Shown here piece by piece: positions 52,196-61,743 of a stretch of 64,000 nt of DNA (within the stretch, counting starts at the first letter, position 1; the number at the start of each line of letters is the position of its first letter). Source of the stretch: JACMLD01 sp038207265 (GTDB taxonomy: Bacteria > Bacteroidota > Bacteroidia > Chitinophagales > Chitinophagaceae). Both the position numbers and the translations under genes were made by a program. The notes under the pieces are model-generated. The model did not search any database, was not told where the DNA came from, and saw only the letters and a program-made list of their open reading frames with translations. The DNA is taken from positions 1 to 64,000 of the forward strand of contig JBBQZZ010000004.1 in NCBI GenBank assembly GCA_038207265.1, in the 5' to 3' direction.

Positions 52196-52792
52196 ATGAA
52201 AAAATTATTTGTATTTATCCTGCTGGCTGCCTGCCTGCCTTCATTTGCACAAAAAGCGGTTTCAATATTCAATGGTAAAGATCTTACGGGCTGGACCAAC
52301 AATGGCACAGAGAAATGGTATGTTGACAAACATGAATTGGTTTGTGAAAGTGGGCCAAATAAACAGTACGGCTACTTATCAACCACAAAAAATTATAAAA
52401 ATTTTATCCTCACTTTACAATTTAAACAGGAAGCGAACGGTAATAGCGGTGTTTTTTTTCGTTCCTCTATCGAAGGCGTAAAAATCAGTGGCTGGCAGGT
52501 GGAAGTAGCACCCACCAACCAGCATACCGGTGGTATTTATGAATCTTATGGAAGAGAATGGCTGATAAAACCCAAACCTGAAGATGAAAAATATTTACAG
52601 GAAGGAAAATGGAATACCATGAAGATAAAGGCGGATGGTGATCATGTGACTACCTGGCTGAATGGTCATGTGATGGTTGATTTGACAGATGCAACCATTG
52701 GAAAAGGCGTTGGATTTATTGCTTTACAAATTCACGATGGTGGCGGAATAAAAGTAAGGTGGAAGAATTTGAAGATTGTGGAACTGCCCTAA
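52196..52792 (+). CDS. Secreted DUF1080 (3-keto-disaccharide hydrolase-like) protein
   Basis: 198 residues from ATG at 52196 (MKKLFVFILLAACLPSFA signal peptide). The mature part is a concanavalin-like fold: SIFNGKDLTGWTNNGTEKWY, SGVFFRSS, WNTMKIKADGDHVTTWLNG. DUF1080 proteins include 3-keto-glucoside hydrolases; the exact sugar is unknown. Single gene. Confidence 0.88.
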   Translation: MKKLFVFILLAACLPSFAQKAVSIFNGKDLTGWTNNGTEKWYVDKHELVCESGPNKQYGYLSTTKNYKNFILTLQFKQEANGNSGVFFRSSIEGVKISGWQVEVAPTNQHTGGIYESYGREWLIKPKPEDEKYLQEGKWNTMKIKADGDHVTTWLNGHVMVDLTDATIGKGVGFIALQIHDGGGIKVRWKNLKIVELP

Positions 52793-52802
52793 TCTTATCT
52801 CG

Positions 52803-52840
52803 TTACAGTATCGTAGTCTTCAAAGATTACGGTACTGTAA
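52803..52840. terminator. Hairpin between convergent genes
   Basis: Arms TTACAGTATCGTA (52803-52815) and TACGGTACTGTAA (52828-52840), 13 bp with one wobble pair. Between the DUF1080 gene (+) and pepT (-). The U run is short, so it may act from either side or need Rho. Confidence 0.6.
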
Positions 52841-52849
52841 TTAATGGCG

Positions 52850-54097
52850 CTAACTTCTCTCCTCCCACACCTGCAACAAGTGAACCAGCGTCTCTACGCT
52901 CTTCTGCATATCTTGTACGCATACATATTCGTGCTTACCATGTAATGCCATTTCACCGGTAAAAATATTGGGACAAGGCAAACCCATAAAAGATAATCTT
53001 GATCCATCCGTACCACCCCGGATAATCAATTTCCTTACATCACATCCGGCTCTCCTGATGGCTTCCTCCGCATAGGCGGTCACGTTAGGATGACTATCTA
53101 AAACTTCTTTCATATTTCTGTATTGTTCCTTCACCACAAAATCTGCTTTTGCGCCAGGAAATTTTTCAAGCGCCGTTTCCATTTTATCCTTTAACCAGTT
53201 TTCATAAGCCAGTAGTTTGGCGGTGACAAAATCGCGGATGATAAATTGTACAGTTGCCTTTTCCGCAATGCCGTCAATGTGTACCGGATGCACAAACCCA
53301 TATCTTTCTTCTGTTGTTTCGGGCGACATTTCATCCCTGGGCAACAGATTCAAAAAATATGCGGCTACTTTAATTGCATTTACCAATTTATCTTTTGCAG
53401 AACCAGGATGTGCACTGATGCCATGAAAAGTGATAGTGACAGCATCTGCTGAAAAATTTTCATCTTCCAGGCTGCCTCTTTCACCGCCATCCAATGTATA
53501 AGCAAAAGCAGCACCAAGCTTTTTAATGTCCAATTTATCTACTCCCCTGCCTATCTCTTCATCAGGCGTAAATAAAATTTTAATGGTACCATGTTTAATG
53601 GACGGATTGTCTCCAAGATATTGAACCAAATCCATCATGATAGCAATTCCAGCTTTGTCATCCGCTCCCAATAAAGTAGTCCCGGAAGCAGTTATAATAT
53701 CTTCTCCAATTTTCTCTTTCAGGTAGGGATGATCGTTGGTGGTGATCACTTGTGACGGATCATCTGGTAACACGATAGGTGAGCCATCATAATTTTTATG
53801 CAGGATGGGTTTCACAGCACTGCCACTGCAATCCGGTGCAGTATCCATATGTGCGCAAAAACAAATGACCGGTACTGGTTTATCTGTATTAGAAGGTAAC
53901 GTTGCATACACATAACCAAACGTATCCAGGTGTGCATCAGTTATTCCTAAACCGTTCAATTCGTTTACAAGTATGCGCGCAAGATCTTTCTGCTTTTCCG
54001 TGGAAGGCTGTGTATTGGAATGCGGATCACTCTGTGTATCTACCTGTACGTACCGCATCAACCTTTCCTGCACTGTAAAATAATATTTATCAAACAT
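52850..54097 (-). CDS. pepT: Peptidase T (tripeptidase)
   Basis: 415 residues, M20B metallopeptidase that removes the N-terminal residue of tripeptides. CAHMDTAPDCSG (zinc His, catalytic Asp), LLGADDKAGI (bridging Asp), TPDEEIGRGVDKLD (catalytic Glu) and the C-terminal ligand His in LHGKHEYV are visible. Single gene. Confidence 0.95.
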   Translation of the reverse strand: MFDKYYFTVQERLMRYVQVDTQSDPHSNTQPSTEKQKDLARILVNELNGLGITDAHLDTFGYVYATLPSNTDKPVPVICFCAHMDTAPDCSGSAVKPILHKNYDGSPIVLPDDPSQVITTNDHPYLKEKIGEDIITASGTTLLGADDKAGIAIMMDLVQYLGDNPSIKHGTIKILFTPDEEIGRGVDKLDIKKLGAAFAYTLDGGERGSLEDENFSADAVTITFHGISAHPGSAKDKLVNAIKVAAYFLNLLPRDEMSPETTEERYGFVHPVHIDGIAEKATVQFIIRDFVTAKLLAYENWLKDKMETALEKFPGAKADFVVKEQYRNMKEVLDSHPNVTAYAEEAIRRAGCDVRKLIIRGGTDGSRLSFMGLPCPNIFTGEMALHGKHEYVCVQDMQKSVETLVHLLQVWEERS

Positions 54098-54175
54098 AGT
54101 TGTACTTTTAAGGAATCATGCCAGTATTTAAAAAGCTGGTATGCACCTAACACTTAAAAAAGCAAATTAACAGCA

Positions 54176-55072
54176 ATGGAAGCATACAGCAATAAGAAAC
54201 CTGCTATACCACAGGGCTGGTTAAGAGTATTGTTATTTATGATTTTGTACCTGGGCATTTTGCTGACTTTGAGTGTTACCGTTTTTCTTTTCATCAAATC
54301 CAATGGCAGCCATTCGGAAACAAAACCAACAGCCAATCCCGGCCTGATGTATGTCTCATTTATTATTAATGCGGTGGTTTCTCTTTTGCTGGTATGGGCA
54401 TTCAGAAAACTGATAGACCGAAAAAGCATTTTCAGTCTTGGATTTGAATTTGATAAACAAGGTTCACATGCAGTGGTTGGATTTTTCACGGCGCTGCTTA
54501 TTCTTTGCGTGGGCACGCTCATACTTTACTTCAGCAAAAACCTGCAGTGGATAGATGTTCACCTCAGTGCCAATGATTTGTTCATCAGTTTTGGTTTAAT
54601 GGTCATTGTCTCGTTTTACGAAGAGTTGGTTTTCCGTGGCTATATTCTCAATAACTTACTTGAATCTTTTGGTAAATGGCCGGCATTGCTGGTTTCAGCA
54701 TTTTTGTTTGCGCTGGCACACGGCGCCAATCCCGGATATTCCATCATTGCATTCATCAATATTTTTCTTGCCGGTATTTTGCTGGGTGTTAATTATATCT
54801 ATACAAAGAACTTATGGTTCGCCATACTGCTGCATTTTAGCTGGAACTTTTTCCAGGGACCGATATTGGGTTATGAGGTCAGCGGACTGAACTTACAAAG
54901 TTTATTTCAACATGAAATACATGGTAGTGATTGGTTCACCGGGGGTAAATTTGGTTTTGAAGGATCTGTCCTGGCATCCCTTTTATACCTGCTGGCAATT
55001 GCAGGTTTGACCCTGGCTTACCGCCATAATTTTTCTCCTGATGATAAAAATCCGGATCCAACAACCATCTAG
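54176..55072 (+). CDS. CPBP-family intramembrane metalloprotease
   Basis: 298 residues, about seven membrane helices. CPBP/Abi motif 1 EELVFRGYI, motif 2 FALAHG and motif 3 (HFSWN) are present with Glu-Glu, His and His/Asn in the right order. CAAX-type proteases of this class act in the membrane on unknown substrates, some linked to bacteriocin immunity. Stand-alone here. Confidence 0.88.
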   Translation: MEAYSNKKPAIPQGWLRVLLFMILYLGILLTLSVTVFLFIKSNGSHSETKPTANPGLMYVSFIINAVVSLLLVWAFRKLIDRKSIFSLGFEFDKQGSHAVVGFFTALLILCVGTLILYFSKNLQWIDVHLSANDLFISFGLMVIVSFYEELVFRGYILNNLLESFGKWPALLVSAFLFALAHGANPGYSIIAFINIFLAGILLGVNYIYTKNLWFAILLHFSWNFFQGPILGYEVSGLNLQSLFQHEIHGSDWFTGGKFGFEGSVLASLLYLLAIAGLTLAYRHNFSPDDKNPDPTTI

Positions 55073-55235
55073 ATAATATCATCGATGGGCAGATGCAGTA
55101 TTAATATTCATATGACTCTTTATTTCTGTATTCATTAATGTGAGGTTTGCATTATTATTAATGAATACCAGCAAAGACTTGAGGGCGCATGTAAAAAAAT
55201 TGCATACCTTTTCTACTTAACCAAAAATAACTGAA

Positions 55236-55781
55236 ATGAAAAAGCTTGTCATTGGCTCCATTGTCGGTGGTATCTTAATTTTCATCTGGCAAACCCTTTC
55301 CTGGACAGTATTGGATCTTCACCGCGCCAACCAGGAATACACACCTAAACAAGATAGTATGCTGAGTTATCTCAGTTCTCAGTTTTCAGAAGATGGTTCC
55401 TATTTCTTACCAACTGTTCCAAAAGGCACATCATCGGAAGAAATGGCAAAAGCAGCAGCAGCTGCCAAAGGAAAACCATGGGCACAGATACAATATCACA
55501 AATCTATGGACATGAATATAGGTGCCAATATTGCGAGAAACCTTATATCAGACATTATATTGGTAGCTTTTCTGTGCTGGATATTAATGAAAATACCCGC
55601 TGCCAGTTTTGGAACTATTTTTATGGTTTGTATTTTTATTGGTGTAATTGTTTTTACCAATTCACCCTATACGGTTCATATTTGGTATCCCAAGGCAGAT
55701 ATCATGGCGCATTTCCTTGACGCATTGGTTAGTTGGGCATTGTGCGGAGCTTGGATGGGCTGGTGGCTGAACAGGAAATAG
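55236..55781 (+). CDS. Hypothetical membrane protein
   Basis: 181 residues: an N-terminal hydrophobic helix (VIGSIVGGILIFIWQTLSW), a hydrophilic stretch of 75 residues, then three membrane helices to the C terminus (LISDIILVAFLCWILM, SFGTIFMVCIFIGVIVF, FLDALVSWALCGAWMG). No recognised domain. Preceded by TACCTTTT, a partial -7 box near 55205, and followed by a strong hairpin at 55847. Confidence 0.7.
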   Translation: MKKLVIGSIVGGILIFIWQTLSWTVLDLHRANQEYTPKQDSMLSYLSSQFSEDGSYFLPTVPKGTSSEEMAKAAAAAKGKPWAQIQYHKSMDMNIGANIARNLISDIILVAFLCWILMKIPAASFGTIFMVCIFIGVIVFTNSPYTVHIWYPKADIMAHFLDALVSWALCGAWMGWWLNRK

Positions 55782-55846
55782 CTAAAAAGGAAAATGGAAT
55801 AAGGTGGAAGGTGAATGCCTTAAATATATAAACACACATAATTATT

Positions 55847-55889
55847 AAGGTTCATAGTTTGTGAAAATTTCCACAATACTATGAACCTT
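55847..55889. terminator. Bidirectional terminator hairpin
   Basis: AAGGTTCATAGT (55847-55858) and ACTATGAACCTT (55878-55889) pair over 12 bp; TTGTG and CACAA extend the stem inward. Lies between converging genes (55236+ and slyD-). Confidence 0.75.
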
Positions 55890-55941
55890 TATAGTGCCCG
55901 GATATTTAACCCAAGCCTTAACCCTTATACCGTATACCCTT

Positions 55942-56397
55942 TTACGGCATTATTATCAATGGCTTTGCCCCTATGATCTCTACCAGTTCCAGATCAAAAA
56001 TTAATTCTTCCCCTGCCAACGGATGATTGGCATCCAATACAACGGATGCTTCTTTTACTTCTACCACTATTACTGGTATCACCTGGCCGTCACCACTGGT
56101 CATATTCAATTGCATACCTTCTACTGGCACCATATCCGGTGGAAAGTTAGATCTCGGAAACTCCACCAGCATTTCATCATTGGCTGGGCCGTAAGCATCC
56201 TCTGCAGGAATATTGATCGTCTTTTTTTCTCCCACACCCATGCCCGTTATACCATCATCAAAGCCTTTAATCACCGTTCCGCTACCCACTTTGAACTCGA
56301 GGGGTTCACGTCCTTCACTGCTATCAAAAGTTGTTCCGTCTGTCAGACGACCGTGGTAATGAACCTTCACCATATCGCCACTCTTAACTGTTTGCAT
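55942..56397 (-). CDS. slyD: FKBP-type peptidyl-prolyl isomerase, SlyD-like
   Basis: 151 residues. FKBP residues GTTFDSSEGREPLEFKVGSG with the active-site Asp and GVGEKKTINIPAEDAYG are clear; the inserted flap is IF-domain-like (LVEFPRSNFPPD). It has no His-rich nickel tail, as is common outside the enterobacteria. Cytosolic folding helper. Confidence 0.92.
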   Translation of the reverse strand: MQTVKSGDMVKVHYHGRLTDGTTFDSSEGREPLEFKVGSGTVIKGFDDGITGMGVGEKKTINIPAEDAYGPANDEMLVEFPRSNFPPDMVPVEGMQLNMTSGDGQVIPVIVVEVKEASVVLDANHPLAGEELIFDLELVEIIGAKPLIIMP

Positions 56398-56458
56398 ACA
56401 CTAAATTTTAAAATAAGAATTATGTTGTCATCATCTCTTTTCAAATCAGCTTCGTTGT

Positions 56459-56480
56459 GCCTGCCTGCCGGTAGGCAGGT
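56459..56480. repeat. CCTGCCTGCCGGTAGGCAGG palindrome
   Basis: Near-perfect palindrome with centre CCGG, arms CCTGCCT/AGGCAGG (56460-56466 with 56473-56479). Best example of the element also seen at 7026 and 49416. Confidence 0.6.
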
Positions 56481-56639
56481 CGCTCCCTTCAGCAGTAGAA
56501 GCACAGATGTGCAGCCGGGGATAAAATAAAAAGTGATTTTCCGCCCGAAAATAAGGCAATGTTTCACATTTTCCATTAAAAATTTTAAGCACCTTTGACC
56601 TGTTGACACGCGCAGTTATCACATCATAAAACAAGCTAG

Positions 56640-57911
56640 ATGAAGGGCATTATTCAACTCTTTTTAATTCAGTTGCTCACATATAATGCTTTTGCGCAAA
56701 TCAATACAAACGGTTCCGATCCATCAGCTGCTATTACACCCGGTGCAGAAAGATTATCGGTTTATGTTCCATTGTTAAAAGGTAAAAGAGTAGCTGTTTT
56801 TGCCAATCAAACATCAATCGTAGGAAAAACGCACCTGGTAGACACATTGAAAAAACTGGGTGTTAACATTAAAGTAATTTTTGGTCCTGAACATGGATTC
56901 CGGGGAAATGCAAGTGCGGGGGAAAAAGTGGTGAATGAAACCGATCCGCAAACAGGCATTTCCGTTATATCACTCTATGGAAACAAGCGGCGCCCGTCAG
57001 CGGAAGATTTGAAAGAAATTGATGTGATGATATTTGATATACAGGATGTGGGTGTTCGCTTCTATACGTATATTTCTTCACTCGAAGATTACATAGAATC
57101 AGCACTGGAAAACAGCAAGCCTTTATTAATTCTTGACAGACCCAATCCTAATGGCTTTTATGTTGACGGGCCGGTATTGCAAAAACAATTCAGATCTTTT
57201 ATCGGCATGCAACCAGTGCCGGTAGTATATGGCATGACCATCGGTGAATACGCTTTTATGATAGCAGGTGAAAGATGGTTATCTGAGAAGGCGAATAAAA
57301 AATATGATTATTATCGTACCGCTAAGAATTCCACAGATACCCCTTTTCATTTCCTGGTTATTAAGTGCGTTAATTATAATCACAAAAGCAAATATATATT
57401 GCCCGTCAGGCCGTCTCCGAATATTCCTGAAATGCAGTCCACTTATTGCTATCCTTCTACTTGTTTTTTTGAAGGCACCGTTTTAAGTGAAGGCCGCGGT
57501 ACCTCCAAACCATTCCAGGTATTCGGACATCCATCATTACCCCCCAACCTTTATTCGTTCACCCCCGAACCCAATGAGGGGGCCAAAAGTTCCAAGCAGT
57601 ACGGCAAAATTTGTTATGGCTGGAACCTTTCCGGTACCAATGAAGAAGTGCTGAATAAAATAAATGGACAAATTCAATTGAAATGGCTGTTGGAAGCTTA
57701 TCGTTTGTTTCCGGGAAAAGATTCTTTTTTCCTGGCACCAAAAAGTGGCAAACCAGGAGATTATTTTTTTCATAAACTTGCCGGCAATATGGAATTGATG
57801 CAACAAATAATAGAAGGCAAAACTGAGAAAGAAATAAAAGCCACTTGGGAACCAGCCTTGAGTGATTTTAAAAAAATTCGCAAGAAATACCTGATGTATG
57901 AAGATTTCTGA
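56640..57911 (+). CDS. NamZ-like exo-beta-N-acetylmuramidase (DUF1343, GH171)
   Basis: 423 residues with signal peptide (ends near NAFAQI). DUF1343 signatures are complete: FANQTSIVGKTHLVDTL, FGPEHGFRGNASAGE, FDIQDVGVRFYTYISSL, LDRPNPNG, GMTIGEYAFMIAGERWL, and EGRGTSKPF. Relatives (NamZ of Bacillus and Tannerella) release N-acetylmuramic acid from peptidoglycan fragments, so cell-wall recycling outside the cytoplasm is likely. The Glu of EHGF or of EGRG are candidate catalytic residues. Confidence 0.9.
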   Translation: MKGIIQLFLIQLLTYNAFAQINTNGSDPSAAITPGAERLSVYVPLLKGKRVAVFANQTSIVGKTHLVDTLKKLGVNIKVIFGPEHGFRGNASAGEKVVNETDPQTGISVISLYGNKRRPSAEDLKEIDVMIFDIQDVGVRFYTYISSLEDYIESALENSKPLLILDRPNPNGFYVDGPVLQKQFRSFIGMQPVPVVYGMTIGEYAFMIAGERWLSEKANKKYDYYRTAKNSTDTPFHFLVIKCVNYNHKSKYILPVRPSPNIPEMQSTYCYPSTCFFEGTVLSEGRGTSKPFQVFGHPSLPPNLYSFTPEPNEGAKSSKQYGKICYGWNLSGTNEEVLNKINGQIQLKWLLEAYRLFPGKDSFFLAPKSGKPGDYFFHKLAGNMELMQQIIEGKTEKEIKATWEPALSDFKKIRKKYLMYEDF

Positions 57912-57974
57912 TGCTGAAATAATTTATAAGTTGTTAACCAAATCACGCTCTCTTATTCAATTTAAAAGTTTATT

Positions 57975-58460
57975 ATGATCAGGATGTTTATTTTTCTTAC
58001 TGCTGCTATTACCCTGTGCAGCTGTTCCGGCGGTTTTAGCAAAGGCGTTAAAAAAGATCTCAGCACCGGTCTTTCCGCTTCTTACAACGGATTTTCCATT
58101 GAGGATATATACCTGGCTGCTGCCGGACAAAGGCTTAGCGGAAATGCAATCAGCATGGGCACAAAAGTTTCCATCGTTGCTTCAGGGGTTGAAAATTTTA
58201 TGGAAAAAGATGGCAAAGTGTTTCCAGGTTGCAGTATCATTTTGTCAGACAAATCTGGCAAAGAAATGCTGAATCTTCCCGATGCCTTTTCTGAAATGAT
58301 AAATGGTACAACGGTTGCGGCATCAAAAGTATTAACGGCTAGTGTAAATACCGGTGCGCCGATGACTACGGGGGAAACATATCACATGCAAACCCGGTTT
58401 TTCGATAAGCAAAAAAAAGAAAGTGAAATTGTTGCCAGTGTAGATTTGCTTATGAAGTAA
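57975..58460 (+). CDS. Hypothetical lipoprotein
   Basis: 161 residues. The lipobox is at ITLCSCSGGF (acylated Cys near 16 or 18). The remainder is beta-rich with no recognised domain; a beta-sandwich is likely from alternating strands (FSIEDIYLAAAG, GTKVSIVASGVENF). 63 bp after the NamZ-like gene and 35 bp before fmt, so possibly co-transcribed. Confidence 0.72.
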   Translation: MIRMFIFLTAAITLCSCSGGFSKGVKKDLSTGLSASYNGFSIEDIYLAAAGQRLSGNAISMGTKVSIVASGVENFMEKDGKVFPGCSIILSDKSGKEMLNLPDAFSEMINGTTVAASKVLTASVNTGAPMTTGETYHMQTRFFDKQKKESEIVASVDLLMK

Positions 58461-58495
58461 TATTGATTTTATTTCTTTACGATACCTTCGCAGCC

Positions 58496-59491
58496 ATGAA
58501 AAGTTTGAATGAGCCTGCCTGGGCAGCAGACAAGCTGCGAATGGTATTTATGGGCACTCCCGAATTCGCCGTTGCTTCACTGGATGCATTGCTGAAAGCC
58601 GGTTTGAATATTGTTGCTGTTATTACCGCACCAGATAAACCGGCCGGCCGTGGTATGAAACTGACAGAAAGCGCCGTAAAAAAATATGCAATAGAAAAAG
58701 GCCTCCAGGTTTTACAGCCTGAAAAATTAAAGGATCCCATATTCATGGATCAGTTGAAATCATTGCAGGCTGATTTACAGGTAGTGGTTGCATTTAGAAT
58801 GCTGCCGGAAATAGTATGGAACATGCCTCCAATGGGTACCATCAACCTGCATGGTTCATTGTTACCACAATACAGGGGCGCCGCTCCTATTAACTGGGCG
58901 GTTATCAATGGCGAAACAGAAACAGGCGTTACAACCTTCAAACTCAAACATGAAATTGATACCGGAGACATACTATTACAAGTGCGTTTTCCAATCGGCG
59001 AAGATGAAACCGCCGGCGACGTGCATGATAAGATGAAAGAAATTGGCGCGCAGTTATTGGTGGAAACGGTCATCGGGCTAGCAGATGGAACACTTAAGGA
59101 ACAACCACAGATGACAATTGTGAGTGGTGAATTGTCAGGCACCCAATCACCACTCACCACGCACGAATTGCTATTCAAACACGCCCCCAAAATCTTTACT
59201 GGCAATTGCAGCATTGACTGGAGCAAATCAACCACTGAAATTTATAATCTCATCCGCGGGTTATCTCCTTTCCCGGCGGCATTTACATTGCTACAAAATA
59301 AAACGTTAAAGATATTTCACAGTAAGAAAGAGTTGTTGATACCTTCTGTTGCTGCCGGTAATTATCTTACAGATACCAAAACCTATTTAAAATTCGCAAC
59401 AGCAGATGGATATATACATGCTACCGACATACAACTAGAAGGAAAAAAAAGAATGATGGTAGACGAATTCTTAAGGGGCTATCGGTTTTGA
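58496..59491 (+). CDS. fmt: Methionyl-tRNA formyltransferase
   Basis: 331 residues from ATG at 58496. Formylates initiator Met-tRNA with 10-formyl-THF. VFMGTPEFAVASL, NLHGSLLPQYRGAAPINWAVINGE (catalytic Asn, His), KHEIDTGDIL (Asp) and IDWSKS mark the family. An unusual stretch at about residues 208-222 (VSGELSGTQSPLTTH) is encoded by an inverted repeat (59120-59157) that resembles intergenic repeat words; relatives usually run directly from the Gln-rich segment to HAPKIF, so this is probably a repeat inserted in frame. A start at ATG 58541 (MVFMG) is an alternative. Confidence 0.94.
   Translation: MKSLNEPAWAADKLRMVFMGTPEFAVASLDALLKAGLNIVAVITAPDKPAGRGMKLTESAVKKYAIEKGLQVLQPEKLKDPIFMDQLKSLQADLQVVVAFRMLPEIVWNMPPMGTINLHGSLLPQYRGAAPINWAVINGETETGVTTFKLKHEIDTGDILLQVRFPIGEDETAGDVHDKMKEIGAQLLVETVIGLADGTLKEQPQMTIVSGELSGTQSPLTTHELLFKHAPKIFTGNCSIDWSKSTTEIYNLIRGLSPFPAAFTLLQNKTLKIFHSKKELLIPSVAAGNYLTDTKTYLKFATADGYIHATDIQLEGKKRMMVDEFLRGYRF
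59120..59157. repeat. Inverted repeat inside fmt
   Basis: GTGAGTGGTGA (59120-59130) and TCACCACTCAC (59147-59157) are perfect inverse copies of 11 bp. The same TCACCACTCAC word occurs at about 21047 and a GAGTGGTGAGT word at about 10130, both intergenic. Confidence 0.7.
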
Positions 59492-59504
59492 ATATACGAA
59501 ATTA

Positions 59505-60059
59505 CTATAGTGGCTGCCAGCTCGGATCAAATTTTCTTGCCTGTGGCCCAATTTTACCAATATCAAAATTAAGCGCCTTTTTTTCATTGTCGTTACTGGC
59601 ATAATTGTCAATAGCCAGGCAAAGAGAAATAACCAGTTCCTTATCACAATTTTTGTTTGCAATGATCTTATAGTTATCGCCGTTAAACCAACTCACCGCT
59701 TGTTTATCCCACCAGGCAATCTGCCGGTCGTTTTTGTAAACTGAATATTTTCTGCCCCTGTGACCATATATATCATACAAATCAGGTCCGTTATTACATT
59801 GAAAGTGACTTCTCCAGAATGAAATTGTTCTTAACGCTACCAGCCCACCATTTTTGCGGGTGATATCAAACCTCGCTTTAAAAAAAGAAAATTTTCTTTT
59901 GATCGTCATTACAGGAAAATCATTGGTGGTTTCAAACAGGTTAATCTCAGCAAAAATCCTGAATATCTTTGCAGATGCCCGGTGCGTTTGTTGCCCATCA
60001 ACAAATACCTGGTACTTATCTCCTATTGAAATCTTTTTTTGATTGATATCTATTTCCAT
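59505..60059 (-). CDS. Hypothetical protein, scramblase/LURP-one-like fold
   Basis: 184 residues, no signal peptide or membrane helix. The strand pattern and segments VMTIKRKFSFFKARFDI, YDIYGHRGRKYSVYKND and KELVISLCLAIDNY resemble the tubby-like phospholipid scramblase/LURP-one fold, but this is from pattern and not from a search. Its stop is 13 bp from the fmt stop facing it. Function unknown. Confidence 0.6.
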   Translation of the reverse strand: MEIDINQKKISIGDKYQVFVDGQQTHRASAKIFRIFAEINLFETTNDFPVMTIKRKFSFFKARFDITRKNGGLVALRTISFWRSHFQCNNGPDLYDIYGHRGRKYSVYKNDRQIAWWDKQAVSWFNGDNYKIIANKNCDKELVISLCLAIDNYASNDNEKKALNFDIGKIGPQARKFDPSWQPL

Positions 60060-60090
60060 CCTGTAATTGTTATGCCTGGTAATTTAAAAA

Positions 60091-60495
60091 TTATTTGGCC
60101 TTCATTTTATTATTTTTTGTATCATGTGTTAGTTCGGCCAGTCCCAGCTTTTCCATTAACGGAGGAATATACATACCAAATCTTCCACGCAATCCTTTCT
60201 TCAAACCATACCAGCCGCCTATTGGATTTTTTGTTGACCGGCCCCAGGCTTCCACCGTACCCTCTTTTGCTGGCTTTTGCTCATCGGCGCTGCCAAGTTC
60301 CATCCAGTCTCCATGTTTTTTCAGCATGGCATGCAGGTCTTTTATGCAATTGTAGTCATATAATAAGGTTGTTTTACCAACCACGCACACAATTACGTCT
60401 TTACCATCTTTTTCATCCTTATACATTTCATAGTCCGATGAATGTGGAGGCGTTTTTAATTTCCAGGGATTTTCTTTGGTACCTTCTATTGACAT
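60091..60495 (-). CDS. Conserved hypothetical protein
   Basis: 134 residues, small cytosolic protein. Conserved-looking segments: NPWKLKTPPHSSDYEMYKDE, VGKTTLLYDYNCIKDLH, HGDWMELGSADEQKPAKEGT and YGLKKGLRGRFGMYIPPLME. I have seen this segment pattern in a family without known function and give no name. 31 bp upstream of 59505-60059, same strand. Confidence 0.7.
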   Translation of the reverse strand: MSIEGTKENPWKLKTPPHSSDYEMYKDEKDGKDVIVCVVGKTTLLYDYNCIKDLHAMLKKHGDWMELGSADEQKPAKEGTVEAWGRSTKNPIGGWYGLKKGLRGRFGMYIPPLMEKLGLAELTHDTKNNKMKAK

Positions 60496-60724
60496 AATAA
60501 GAATTTTTACTCACTATACATAAAACAAAACTAACAATAAATCATCTCAATTATTGACAGTTGAAGATGATTGATACAATGAAAACGAATGAAGTGGCAT
60601 TAGCCAGGCAAATTTGGAAATTTTCACCCTGGCGTTTTTCCGGTTAATTAATTGAAACGATTGTTACACTCCAGCGCCACCCGTCGGCTATAAAACAAAT
60701 AAGAACAAAAAAGAATAAAGCTAT

Positions 60725-61537
60725 TTACCGATTTTTAATAAGCCTCTTGAATATTTCAGTCGTTATCTCACCCGGCTTGCCATCAGCAACTGCCCTACCA
60801 TCAATTTCCAGTACTGGCAATACAATTTTTGTGCTGCTGGTAATGAATGCTTCTTTGATGTCATGAAGTTGATCAAAATGAATCGTCAATTCCTTTATAT
60901 CAAATTCTTTCAAATCAAGTATCCGGCGCCTGGTGATCCCTTTTAAAATATTTTCTGCGGGTGTGATTATTTCATTGGCAGTTGTAACAATAAAAAAATT
61001 AGATCTGGGGCACTCAGATATGTCACCTTGATGATGGTATAAAACATCGTCTGCATTGTGCTGTATGATATAAGGTTGAAGATAAATGGCATGGAGATAG
61101 TCAATTGTTTTCACTTCTGGCAATTGCCGCTGGTGATCATAGCTCACCAACCGGGTTCCCTTATTGAAATTTTCCTTATTGAAAGTAAAGTCTGATTGGG
61201 TTATTAATAAATTCGGATCTGAAAGTGTGTATCCATCAACGGCATATCCACCGGTCAGTGTAACCCGGATGCCGGATGCCGGTAAATCATTTTTTTCGAT
61301 CAGTTGGTAGATCAATTTTTTAATTGCTTCACGGTTGAGGCTTTTATCAAGGTGCATAACCCGGGCTGAATTGAAAAAACGATCCAGATGAAAGTCGAGA
61401 TAAAGGGGCTGCTTGTCTACCGTAATAAAGAAATCAAAAATGCCATACCCCCTTTGAATAGAAAGATCAGAAACGTGTATGGCGGCAGAAGATTCTAAAA
61501 TAAATTCACCGTTGATAATAACATAATTTCCTCTCAT
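60725..61537 (-). CDS. Class IV PLP aminotransferase-like protein
   Basis: 270 residues of the D-amino acid aminotransferase/branched-chain aminotransferase/aminodeoxychorismate lyase fold. SIQRGYGIFDFF (N-terminal region), VKTIDYLHAIY with the likely Schiff-base Lys, SECPRSNFFIV and ILKGITRRRIL (cofactor phosphate region) are visible. The motif set does not separate an ilvE-like from a pabC-like role; the neighbourhood gives no help. Confidence 0.85.
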   Translation of the reverse strand: MRGNYVIINGEFILESSAAIHVSDLSIQRGYGIFDFFITVDKQPLYLDFHLDRFFNSARVMHLDKSLNREAIKKLIYQLIEKNDLPASGIRVTLTGGYAVDGYTLSDPNLLITQSDFTFNKENFNKGTRLVSYDHQRQLPEVKTIDYLHAIYLQPYIIQHNADDVLYHHQGDISECPRSNFFIVTTANEIITPAENILKGITRRRILDLKEFDIKELTIHFDQLHDIKEAFITSSTKIVLPVLEIDGRAVADGKPGEITTEIFKRLIKNR

Positions 61538-61743
61538 TGCAGGAATTGGTTGTGTTTCTAACCGGAAGTTATATATCCTAGCGGTAACGTCTTATTGATT
61601 TTCATTTCGAACGGTCGCCAAAGTTATATAAACGACAGGAACCTCAGGCGCCAGGGCGTTCAGTAATACGATTGACTGATCCTTCATTCCGGGTATAAGG
61701 AATTTGTTCGGGGGTTGAATATGGGTGGTACGTTTTCAGATCA

